A stretch of 64,000 nt of DNA from Chlorops oryzae. Taxonomy: Eukaryota > Arthropoda > Insecta > Diptera > Chloropidae. The stretch spans positions 112,532,286 through 112,596,285 of the forward strand of contig CM035807.1 of NCBI GenBank assembly GCA_020466095.1, in the 5' to 3' direction. Shown here in pieces: positions 48,591 through 59,563 of this stretch (positions are counted from its first letter, which is position 1; every line of letters starts with the position of its first letter). The position numbers and the translations under genes were made by a program. Below the pieces are notes generated by a model, which was not told the origin of the DNA, ran no database searches, and worked only from the letters and a program-made list of their open reading frames with translations.

Positions 48591-50423
48591 ACAATGATTT
48601 TCAACACCCTTCCTCAAACCAAATGTACGTTAATACTTATGTAATGCCTAGTCCCTTTACAAATTCAATGTGTTTCTTCTTCACTAGATTCTTGGTAAAA
48701 ACATCTGCTATCATTTTATCTGTTTCAACATATTTCAATTCAATTTGACCTGTTTTAAATATTTCTCGTACAAAGTGGTATTTAATATCGACGTGTTTGG
48801 TCCTTGAATGATATATTGGATTTTTTACCAATTGTTGCGCGCTCAAATTATCGCCATAGATCTTTGTAGGGCCTTTGTTAACGCCAAAACCGATTTCAGT
48901 TAAAATTCTGCGTAAATATAAAGCCTCTTTTGTTGCATTCGCCAACGCCATATATTCGGCCTCAGTGGTGCTCAAAGCCACACAGCTCTGTTTTCTGGAT
49001 TCCCACGCGAATGCTGCGCCACCAAGAAAAAAAGCAAAACCAGTATAGGATCGACGATCGACTGAGTTGTTCCCCCAGTCTGCATCCACATAACCATATA
49101 AAGAATAGCCAGTAGCCTTATAACGTAGTTTATACTCCTTAGTCGATGCCAAATATCGCAAAACATGTTTTAGCCCAGCCTCATGCTCATTATGTGGGTC
49201 GTTATTCCTTTGCGCCAGCTTCGAAACCGAATGTATTATGTCCGGCCTCGTTGTTAAAGCCAGAAACATTAGCGCTCCAACCAAAGACTGGTACTTCTTA
49301 GCATCTGACCGTCCACATTCATTGTTATTGCATCCAATCACAAAGCCTGCATCTAAAGGTGTTGATGCAGAACGACACTCTTTCATGCCATATTCCGATA
49401 AAAGATCATCTATGTATTGTTTTTGATCAATTGTAATCGCACCTAATTCGCCTTCCCGCTGAATACGCATCCCGAGAAAATGATGCAGTTCACCTTTATC
49501 AACGCATTTAAACGCTTGCGAAATCTTGCTCTTTACCATTTTGAGGTCGTTCTTGGACTTACAACCTATAAGTATATCGTCAACGTATACAACTATTAAA
49601 CATATATTACCATTTATGCATTTCTTGTACAAGCATGGCTCGCTTTTACAGGGTATGAAGCCAATCTCCTTGAGAAAGGAATCCAGGTGAATGTTCCATT
49701 CCCTTCCAGCCTGTTTGAGCCCATATATTGCCTTGTTCAACTTCAGGACCTTATTAGGGTGTTTCGTGTTGATGTAACCCTCCGGCTGCGTCATATACAC
49801 CACGTCACTCAGAGTGCTGTTGAGGTATGCTGTACATACATCCATTTGATGGAGGTACATCTTCTGCTCCACTGCCAATGCCAATAACATTCGCACTGTT
49901 GAGTATCGACATACCGGTGAAAACGTCTCTTTGTAGTTCACGCCCCAACGTTGACTGCATCCTTTGGCCACCAGTCTGCATTTGAAACGTTCTATTTCCC
50001 CGTTTTCGTTTCTTTTTAAGGAGAAAACCCATTTCGAACCGATAGTTTTTTGATTAGCTGGCAAGTCGACCAGCGTCCATGTCTTGTTCTTTATCAACGC
50101 TGTAAGTTCGATATTTATCGCTTTTTTCCATTCTTCTGCATGTTCACCATTCAATGCTTGAGTAATATTATCTGGCACCTGAATTTCAGCTTCCTTCATC
50201 ATATTAGCTGATTGGTACAATTTTCTTGGCCTGCCCGGCTTACCAGTACGTACTTTCCTTGGCCTACCTGGACCTCGTTTCACGACTTCATCAACTGTAT
50301 TTCCTGCATCAGTGGTGTCGACCTCTTCGGCACCGCTCAAAAATATGCCATCACTCTCCTGGCCATCATCACTATGTTCGTTGTCGTCCACTTCCTCACT
50401 ATCGTTGAGATTTTTGTTAGCTT
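48590..50423 (-). CDS. inverted copia reverse transcriptase and RNase H
   Basis: The open frame runs from 50391 down to 48637 and is not a separate antisense gene. Residues show a linker with two GRPRK AT-hook-like motifs, then RT (KWVFSLKRNENGEIERFKCR, TFSPVCRYSTVRMLLALA, QMDVCTAYLNS, the catalytic VVYVDDILIG) and RNase H (GYVDADWGNNS, KQSCVALSTTEAEYMAL, VKNPIYHSRTKHVDIKYHF). It ends with the polypurine tract and first 17 bases of the LTR in reverse complement at 48590-48618. Confidence 0.9.
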
Positions 50424-50754
50424 CACTGAGGCCGAATATATGGCGTTGGCGAATGCAACAAAAGAGGCTTTATATTTACGCAGAATTTTAACTGAAATCG
50501 GTTTTGGCGTTAACAAAGGCCCTACAAAGATCTATGGCGATAATTTGAGCGCGCAACAATTGGTAAAAAATCCAATATATCATTCAAGGACCAAACACGT
50601 CGATATTAAATACCACTTTGTACGAGAAATATTTAAAACAGGTCAAATTGAATTGAAATATGTTGAAACAGATAAAATGATAGCAGATGTTTTTACCAAG
50701 AATCTAGTGAAGAAGAAACACATTGAATTTGTAAAGGGACTAGGCATTACATAA
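50424..50754 (+). pseudogene. 3' RNase H fragment in the original orientation
   Basis: Exact inverted match to 48637-48967: from TEAEYMALANATKEALYL to FVKGLGIT and stop. The inverted match covers 48590-48967 and 50424-50801 (378 bp each) with no mismatch seen. Confidence 0.9.
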
Positions 50755-50771
50755 GTATTAACGTACATTTG

Positions 50772-50784
50772 GTTTGAGGAAGGG
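50772..50784 (+). other. polypurine tract
   Basis: gtttgaggaaggg directly before the 3' LTR, the plus-strand primer site. The inverted copy lies at 48607-48619. Confidence 0.75.
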
Positions 50785-51011
50785 TGTTGAAAATCATTGT
50801 TTTAACTAAGCAACCCAAACGTCCTTCCACATTATTGTTCGAGCTTCGAACTGAGCAACCCAAGTATACGTATTTTCCTAGAAACTAAAGTTTTCTTTTT
50901 GTGTCATTTTTTCTTTAAACTTACTTGATTTTGATACTTTGAACGATACACACTAAATAAAACAAACTGCGTTAATTCTAAATAATTCTAAAAAAGGATT
51001 TTCATTTAAGA
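50785..51011 (+). repeat. 3' LTR, 227 bp
   Basis: Identical to the 5' LTR on reading; flanked by aggtt. Confidence 0.92.
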
Positions 51012-51247
51012 AGGTTAGGTTAGGTTAGGTTAGGTTAGGTTAGGTTAGGTTAGGTTAGGTTAGATTAGGTTAGATTAGGTTAGGTTAGGTTGGTATGGCT
51101 GCCACCAAGGGTGACACACACTTATGCACCAAATAGATCCGTTGTGATACCACGTATAATTTGAAACTACGACCGCGACCGAGCAGTGAGTCGAACCGAG
51201 GGCCTCTCGTTTCGTAATTTGAAATCTCAGCCAACTACGGCACAGAG
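51012..51247 (-). mobile_element. tRNA-derived SINE, copy 2, with AGGTT tail
   Basis: Minus-strand head ccgtagttggctgagat (51218-51240) and a B-box-like ggttcgactca, body ggtatcacaacgg, end ttggtggcagccatacc. It is followed in SINE direction by the (AACCT)n tail 51095-51012, which resumes at 46180-46059 beyond the copia insertion. Tail of about 200 bp before disruption. Confidence 0.8.
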
Positions 51248-54200
51248 GCCGACATAAGCTTTCATAAACATTTAAGTTTCCTCTTTTCTGATAATGCGAT
51301 CACCCATTCAGCCGGATGTTTACCGCAGAAAAACTGTTTTTTGTGGCGCCTCCGGAGAATCTTTCCCACGGACTTTGTCTATTCGGCTTTAAAACCATAT
51401 TAGATATAGAATACATAAAAAAAAATTCATCCACGTCACTAAATCCACTAAATCACACAACTATATCCACCAATGATTATTGTGATAAATTATTTATAAA
51501 ATCCATAGGCAATAAGGCGTTTTGGAAATACCATAATATCCTGTTGAATTTCCATCCTCTTCTCTTCTTTGAAAAGTAATTGGTATAATAGAATATATGC
51601 TCCATTTTGTTGCCTTTGATGTTACAAAGTCTGCTCTTCACCTGCCATTATCTTTGAATAGCAATCTTGCATAGGTGTTTATGAACCCGATTTCATGCAG
51701 TGGGAATTCAGGTGACAGGTCAACTGTCATTGCTGTTCAGCATAAACTCTCTAAGTGGCTTGCGTCTTACAACAATTCCATAAAATATGTCTAAGATTTG
51801 AACGGATGCAAAATTTTGTCATCTGCATTCAATCAATGCATCCAAATTAATTTAAATCATTAGAAACTGCAGCCGCAAAATGACATCAAAAGGTCATGCA
51901 TAGAGCATAATTGTTATATCTTTGTCACTTGATTGTGATGAAATATATTTTTATTATCTTATTTGTCGCTTGTGACATTGATGGAGTGCAGAGGCCAGAA
52001 GAAACTCTTCCTGTTTAACGTGTTGAGAAGGACAAAGGCCTTTAAGTTCTCAATTCCTTTCAAAAAATTGCCCTCAAATTTTTGTTTGATTCATGGTACC
52101 TATATTATTCTCTGATGTCGACATACTTACATATATACTACTGACTTCATCTTAAAGTGAAAAAGAAAAAAAGAAAAATAATTTGAACTCTAACTTAAAT
52201 TAATTATAAAAAATATGCTCCACTGGGAACCGCAGATGACAGAAGAAAACAAGAAGAATAAGAAACCCAGAGATTTAGTTAATTTCCTTAAAAATTTGTT
52301 GCTTTAAATTTTGATATTCTAAAAATTGTTCGAACAACAAATTTTGTAAACATTCACACGACTCCTTCGCTCTTCTTTCGGTTTCTACCTTGATCTTCAA
52401 ATTTATGTTCCACAACGGTTTCATGCTAACGACCCCCCAGTGGGACTTTTGAAAGCAACAGAATTTTGCACTTCGGCACACTTCGCGTATACGTAATGCT
52501 CTTTCACGGATCACATTGCGTATACGCATATCCGTTGAAAAGTTGAAGAAAACAATTTCCAAACGGCAAATATGGTATGCTATAGGACGGAGGATACTTT
52601 TTCATGTGAGGATTTCCCGGAAATATACTGCACGATTACAAAAAATAATAAAAACAGGATTCTAATCTGTTTGTGTTTATTTCCTGCAGAATATTCAAAA
52701 GAAGGCTGAACACACAAAGAGTTTTCATTTAGGAAGCCCGAAGGATTGTGGGGTGAGGAATCCCCTTAAAATAATTTTTTTTTTAATAAGCCGATGGCAG
52801 TTGGAGTATTCAGAAAAAAGGATTTTTTAAAGGGATTTTTTTCGATATAAAGAAGACAGTTTATAATTTTCAGTACCTACTATTTTATTACTTATTAATC
52901 TTATTTTCGTATCATAATATTTTTCTTCGTTTCAAGAAAGCCTTCGTTCAGAACCTAAACAATTGAAATCAACAAAATTTTTTCACATTTCAATATCATT
53001 AATAACCTCGTTATGGATTATGAAAAAAACAATTTCTGTTCCATGTTGCCTTATTGAATCTTCCTGCTAGTCTCTCGATATTCTTCTTGCAGTTCAATTG
53101 AAAAGAATAAAAGAAAGAAAAAATATTTACACACAATTCGAATCCACATGCTTTGCGGCCAAAGTCTTTTTTTTTTGTATAGACAATAAGCAATAAATGT
53201 TCAAGTGCGAAACGCAACAGCTTGAAACCATCAAGAGCAGAGAGCGAGCGAGAGTTCTGTGTCATTGTGCGGAACCCCAAGGAGATAAAGCGAAAACAAT
53301 TGCACAAATATGAGTTCGAAAATCAACATCCATAATTCAAGCGTCATGACTGTAAGATTTTCGCACCTTCGATAAATGCGGATTTTTACCTCAAAAACAA
53401 ATCCATAAATAATTGTTTATTAAGGGAAGCGAGGGGATATTTTTTTTTTTTTATCAATGTCTCTAGAAATTAATGCGGCTTAAAAGTTCTTAATGACGAA
53501 ACGGGGCTGTTGTGTTGTTGTACTCGGGGAAATGCCTTTCAAAACATCTTGTTGTTTCAATGAATTTTCTTTAAAAAAATTATCTTTTTTTTTTGACGTT
53601 AAAACTTTCATGCATCCTAGAATCGTTGAGACAAAAAATTTAGCTATCTTCGAATTGAATGTCGTACCCAAAGCAATCTATTATAGTCTATAATACCTTC
53701 ACTAATATTCCTATATTTTCGTGCGATCCCATTCAGGGCCCAATCTAGCCAACTCCTCAAGCCAGGCCTGATCTCATACAGCAGAGTAGAGACGAGAAAA
53801 GTGGGAGAATTCCTTCCGGATTTTGGGTCTAGGAGGGGCGCCCAACTAGAGCAGATGCTCCTTTGTCTTACGAGCTGAGACTCGAGAGCTCTTTAAATGT
53901 TTCTTTATAAAGAACGTCGAGGGCATATTAGAACAAACACATCAATGGAAGCAAGTTGCACAATAGATCTATTATGGTGGCAGCTACAGTATTTCGCCAT
54001 AAACTATTGTGTCACCTTTTATGTCTTTTTTGTTGGTCAATGAATTTGTGTCAAAGGGACTCCCCTATATCTATCGATGGGCCTGATTCTATATAATATT
54101 CTGTTCTGCCGGCTTTTCAATAGAGGAGGATTCTTTGTTCAGGAATTGAAGACATGAAAACATATCGAATCAGTTTCAATAAACCGCGCTTTTGATTGTA

Positions 54201-54299
54201 ACTGGTTCTGTATGTTTTCGTGTGTTGAATATTTGAAAAAATTGCTGCTCTATTGGAAATACGTTATTTAAAAAAATATATTTTCACCTTTTCCATTAA
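51248..54299. other. intergenic, nothing recognised
   Basis: 3 kb without a supported gene. ORFs of 60-100 codons (51316-51579, 52275-52562, 53011-53307) show no domain. 53700-53890 is more GC-rich and may be an old element. Confidence 0.4.
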
Positions 54300-55015
54300 A
54301 AGAAAAGAGCTCGAATTTTGAATATTTTGAATTTTTTTGATTTTTTTTGCATTTAACTTTGCTTTTTGAATATTTTATTCACTGAAGTAGGCTTTTTTTT
54401 TTATTAATTTGACAATTCAATATTTCAATAGGCATACAAATCGAACTAATTTGGAATTTTTGACTGTGCATTTTTTTGAATATTTTGAATTTTTTTTGCA
54501 TTAAAAAAAAAAAATTTTTTTTTTGAATATTTTGAATTTTTTTTTAAAATTTTTTTTTGAATATTTTGAATTTTTTGCATTTTTTAAAAATATTTTTTTG
54601 AATATTTTGAATTTTTTGCATTTTTGTTTGAATATTTTTTGAATATTTTGAACTTTTTGCATTTTCTAAAATTTTTTTTGGAATATTTTGAATTTTTTGC
54701 ATTCTTGTGTGAATTTTTTTTTTGAATATTTTGAATTTTTTGCATTTAAAAAAATTTTTTTTAAATATTTTTTTTGAATATTTTGATTTTTTTAGCATTT
54801 TTCTTGGAATGTTTTTGAATATTTTTTGCATTTAAAAAAAATTTTTTTTTGAATATTTTGAATTTTTTTGAATATTTTATTAATATTTTGATTTTTTTAG
54901 CATTTTTGTTGGAATTTTTTTGAATCTTTTTTGAATTTTTTGATTTTTTTTTGAATATTTTGAATTTTTTTGAATATTTTATGAATATTTTTTGAATTTT
55001 TTTTTTCATTTTTTA
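54300..55015 (+). repeat. AT minisatellite of gaatattttgaattttttg type
   Basis: Tandem units of about 27-30 bp: tttgaatattttgaattttt with gcattt spacers, merging into T runs. Lys/Ile/Phe-rich ORFs on the minus strand are by-products. Confidence 0.85.
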
Positions 55016-55997
55016 CATATTCCAATTCCGAGGCATACTTATTTGTTTTTTCTAAATTTTATTTCAATTTGATTTTATTGCTCGAAAAATACATTCGATT
55101 GTGCTTGTGAAAGAAAATCTTTTTGTTTTGAAGTTTTCTTCATTAATTTGTTTTTCATCGACCCCATGCACGACGGAAATGTTATTGTAGTGTATACATA
55201 TATATATGAATAAAAGTATTTGAAGAAAATTTATATGTTTCTCTCTGAGTTTTACAACCAATTCTCTTTGAAGATCAACAACACTTAAAATCGTATTTAA
55301 ACAAGTCAAAACTACTTTGTAGCTCCATCGTTTGAGGTGTCTTTAGAGCTCATTAGTAACCTAAATTTATTGCTTTCTGTTTACCTCTTACAACTGCACG
55401 GGCTTACAGCAAACTGTTGTAAATAACAACAACAACAAAAATATGAAAATTAATATGTATACAAAATATAATACAAAGCAGTTCCTATTATCTATGGAAT
55501 ACACGGCTCATCCAATTACTCTTGTGTAGATTATATTTGAATTTTAAATGAATATCCTTACAATGTATAAACCTAAGTATTGTAAACAAGAAGTTCCTTC
55601 TCCCTGAAGTGAAATCGAACAAAGCCACATTCTCAGACAAGGGCTGTCATGCTTGCGGCTTTAGTAATAAAATTTATTTTCTATTATTTGAAATGTGGTT
55701 TTATGGTTTAACGGCTTAATAGAACTTGACCAGCAGGCTAACCGAATCTTTTCAAGCAAGTCAAATCGGATAGGAAGGATATTCACCTTATATGATATAA
55801 TCCTCTCTCGTTTTAAGGCACTCGTATGTGTCTCAGGGAAGCATGAAAAGGTCATAACACAATGCAATGAATTCCATACAAGTGCCCAAATTTATATACT
55901 TACATACATATGGGGCAAAACACGTCAAGTGTACCCACCTGAAAAAACTGGTGGTGGAGTCGAACTTATTTAGATATGATAGCAGTCGGATAGATGT
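55016..55997. other. intergenic, nothing recognised
   Basis: No feature supported. Confidence 0.4.
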
Positions 55998-56400
55998 TAA
56001 TTTAGATATTTAATTTTCTCATCTTATTTTCAAAAAATTTATTAGACATATGGGATACCAAATTAAAGGAAATTGATCCAGCATTTGGAATAAAATATAA
56101 AGTTTGGGTGTTAATTGGACACTTTTCATACCAAAATGGCTTCCAAAGTTTAAAAGTTGACATTTTTTTCAGAATTTTTCACTTTCATCGTTTATTTTTC
56201 CTTTAATAGGTCAAATTCTTAACATAAATTTAATTTTGCCTAAAAGCACATAAAATTGGCATTCAAACTGCATTTAAGTTTTTTTCTTTCTCGACTTACT
56301 GCCGAAAAACTTTAGGGCCCTATAACTCCTCAGGGATTGCATTTGTGATCCCTCCTCCTATACAATTTTTTGTTAGTTCTGACCTCTCCTATCAGCTTAT
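55998..56400 (-). mobile_element. diverged inverted copy of the 61436-61955 element
   Basis: Shares, in reverse orientation, tttaattttctcatcttatt, ttaaaggaaattgatccagc, ccaaaatggct and tataactcctcaggg with the element near 61.5-61.9 kb. Truncated at the right. Confidence 0.65.
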
Positions 56401-56577
56401 TTTCGCTCTAGCTCTTTTATATGAATTAGGGAAGTTTTAAAATTTTTGATTTTCAGGTATCCCGTTCGCTTATTTTCGCTCTAGCTTTTTTTTATTGAGA
56501 TATGGCGATTACAATTTTGTAAAATTCTATGGAAAATTCATATTTTTGATTTTTTCCAGGTGATCACCAGAATCGCT

Positions 56578-57023
56578 ATTCATTTATTCTATTCAATTCA
56601 TTCATTCAATTCAATTCAATAATTCAATTCAATTCAATTCAATTCAATTTATCAATTCAATTCAATTCAATTCATATTCAATTCAATTCAATTCAATTCA
56701 ATTCAATTCAATTCAATTAATTCAATTCAATTTCAATTCAATTCAATTCAATTCAATTCAATTCAATTCAATTCAATTCAATTCAATTCAATTCAATTCA
56801 ATTCAATTCAATTCAATTCAATTCAATTCAATTCAATTCAATTCAATTCAATTCAATTCAATTCAATTCAATTCAATTCAATTCAATTCAATTCAATTCA
56901 ATTCAATTCAATTCAATTCAATTCAATTCAATTCAATTCAATTCAATTCAATTCAATTCAATTCAATTCAATTCAATTCAATTCAATTCAATTCAATTCA
57001 ATTCAATTCAATTCAATTCAATT
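56578..57023 (+). repeat. AATTC pentanucleotide microsatellite, about 440 bp
   Basis: Nearly perfect from 56760 to 57023 (over 50 units), interrupted before that; it then drifts into (AATTT)n and (ATTTT)n up to about 57120. Confidence 0.95.
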
Positions 57024-57120
57024 TAATTTAATTTAATTTAATTTATTTAATTTTATTTTATTTTTTTTATATTTTATTTTATTTTATTCATTTTTTTATT
57101 TTTTATTTTATTTTATTTAG

Positions 57121-58139
57121 TGTAATTTATTAAAATTAAATTAAATTAATTTTTTTTTTAGTTTTTTGAATACTTCCATTTTTTGCCTTGCCATATGGCA
57201 AACATCTCAAAATAATCAAACTTAGTCGAATAGAGCAAAATTCTTACATATTTAGATAAAATCCTTTTTAAACAACAAGCGTTTTAGCCTACAAAAATAG
57301 TGAGTTGAATATCTAAAATATTTTCAATTTAATCCACTGGGGGCTTAACTGCTGGACTTGAATAAATATTTCAGATTTTTGGCTTGGTTGAACAACTTAA
57401 TTTAACAGCTCATTATCATCATCGTCATAGGCTTATGCTGAATTATAATCACATTTAATCCAATGGCTTTGGAGCGAGCTCATACTTTTCCTTAGGCTTT
57501 TTCATTCAATTTCAAGTCAAGTTTTCGGCATTCTTTCTTAACTCATTCGAGGCGATTGTCTGGGGGTGCGCTGGAATATTTGCAAAATATTTTCAGACGG
57601 CGGAGAAATTCCTTAATTCACAGTCAAACTGAATTCGAATTTTTTCTCTTCTTTCTTTCATATTTTTGCATACCTGTCTTCTGTTCTTCTGATTTTTGTT
57701 TTTGCCTTAAATTTCTTCTTCCTAGCTAAACTTGGACTGGAATGGAATCGTCTTTCATTCGAATTGGTCGACTTAATGCGAAAAAGAACAAATAAAAATG
57801 TCATAGAATATTTCGTTCATAATTCACTGGAATAATTTTCATTAAAGCGAAGTATTTTTTTAAAGAATAAAATCCTCTTTGATTTGCCCTTCAACGAGAA
57901 GAGTAAACGACATGTTCCCATTCAGTATTGCGCTTAACCGTAGAAAATCGCATTTAAATGAAAGCATAACAGTCCAATACGAAAATGTATAATGCTCACG
58001 TCGTCAGCGTTTTCTTACAATTTCATTTGTAACGCCTCCCACTTAAGCTGATGACAGACATAGAGCAACGGCTTGTTACACGAAGAGTACATTTATATGA
58101 CAATTCGTAGACAAGTTGAAGCCTTTTGGCCCTAGCTAC
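57121..58139. other. intergenic, nothing recognised
   Basis: No gene or repeat pair seen. Confidence 0.4.
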
Positions 58140-58427
58140 CTACAATTTCCATGGGTGCATACACAATACCATAGCCGTACACGCTAAGGAGAGGACAGAA
58201 ATATCTTCTGTAGCTGAACGTATTACACGAGTAACCTGCTTACACATTTCTTCATCATCATCATCGTCATCATCAGCGACATCATAACCACCACTACCAT
58301 TGCCAGCAACACGGAAATAATCTGCGCAATTTTTGCCGTGAAGAAACTTCGAATATTTCACCATTTTCACACATTTTTGAATACCACATTGTCTGTAAGT
58401 GTATGTGTGTGTGAAAGCTCTTAGCAT
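58140..58427 (-). CDS. possible small ORF with poly-Asp stretch (doubtful)
   Basis: 95 codons, with VKYSKFLHGKNCADYFRV, a run of seven Asp from an ATC repeat, and a hydrophobic C-terminus (SVLSLACTAMVLCMH). No family recognised, no clear start context and no neighbouring exon. It may be chance. Confidence 0.15.
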   Translation of the reverse strand: MLRAFTHTYTYRQCGIQKCVKMVKYSKFLHGKNCADYFRVAGNGSGGYDVADDDDDDDEEMCKQVTRVIRSATEDISVLSLACTAMVLCMHPWKL

Positions 58428-58806
58428 TATGATACTCCCTTTAAGGAAATTGTATGAGCATCTTCTTCTATGAAGTACACTGAAAGCAATGTCAATTCTT
58501 ACAGCCTGCTTTCACAAGGCATTCCATACTTTGTGATTCTTTGATATGAGGATATAAAGTAAAATGCTACTTCCGTTTGTTCCTGCAATTCTATTCGAAC
58601 ATGTTCGAAGTTGTAGCGAACATGTTCGGAATGATTTGCTATAAGACATGTTTTAAGCATATCGTACGTAACTTTTCCTAACCAACTACATATCAAATTT
58701 GGAAAATTCTGAAATACCGCACAGTGGTCAATTTTTACCACTGAAATTTTTAAATATACTAGTGCAGTTTTATAGTTTTGATTAAGAAGAAAACGGTTCA
58801 AATCTG

Positions 58807-59480
58807 CGTTAAAGGGTCTAGCGGGTTAAGCAAAGGCGTGAGGTATCATGAAAGGAATTTTTAAAATTTTATTGATTTTTCGATAGGTGCCATCTAAAAA
58901 CACTGTGAAGACTACTTTTTAGATTTTTATTATGAACGGTCCTTCAAATATCCTTGAAAATCCTTTTTTAATAAGCCATTTTTCAATTTTATATCTCGAA
59001 AACTAATTAAGATAAGAAGATGAAACAAACGTTGGCCGATTGCTAATATAACAGGAATTAAAAAAATTTTTTTTTTAATTTTTACACTGAGAAAAATTTT
59101 TAATAAGCCTTTTTTCAAATTTTTATATCTCAAAAACTAATTAAGATAAGAATATAAAACAAACGTTGGCCGATTGCTAATATAACAGGAAATGAAAAAT
59201 TTTTTTTTTATTTTTACACTGAGAAAAATTTGTAATAAGCCTTTTTTCAAAATTTTATATCTCAAAAACTAAGTAAGATAATAAGATGAAACGAACTTTG
59301 GCCGATTGCTAATATAACAGGAGATCAAAAAAAATTTTTTTTAAATTTTTACACAGAGAAAAATTTTTAATACGCCTTTTTTCACATTTTTATATCTCAT
59401 CAACCAATTGAGATAAAGTGACGATCTTAACAGATTCTGTTAGATAATAAAACAAGAAAACATTTTTTTAACACTGAGAA
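58807..59480 (-). repeat. second copy of the tandem-unit element of 35700-36308
   Basis: Inverted orientation. The tail (ggtctagcgggttaag, ggtgccatctaaaaacactg, gaacggtcctt) is followed by four units of about 120 bp with gattgctaatataacaggaa and ttacactgagaaaaattt. Preserved tail identity between copies marks one mobile family. Confidence 0.8.
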
Positions 59481-59532
59481 AAAAGAGAGTTTCTCACAAA
59501 ATATTTCGAATTTTTCAATACCTACTTATATG

Positions 59533-59563
<31 letters not shown>

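Larger units (their letters stand above)
46181..51011 (+). mobile_element. copia-type LTR retrotransposon, recent, internally rearranged
   Basis: Two 227-bp LTRs identical on reading, a copia-type primer-binding site, gag-protease-integrase on the plus strand, then reverse transcriptase and RNase H inverted onto the minus strand, then a 3' RNase H fragment again on the plus strand. Both flanks show aggtt, but because the target is an AGGTT array this is only weak evidence for a 5-bp target duplication. Non-functional as read. Confidence 0.93.

Noticed and set aside
48637..50391. A separate antisense gene
   Set aside because: Its protein is the copia reverse transcriptase and RNase H, and its 3' end is an exact inverted copy of the plus-strand element end.
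54544..55009. Lys/Ile/Phe-rich ORFs
   Set aside because: Products of the AT minisatellite; no family features.
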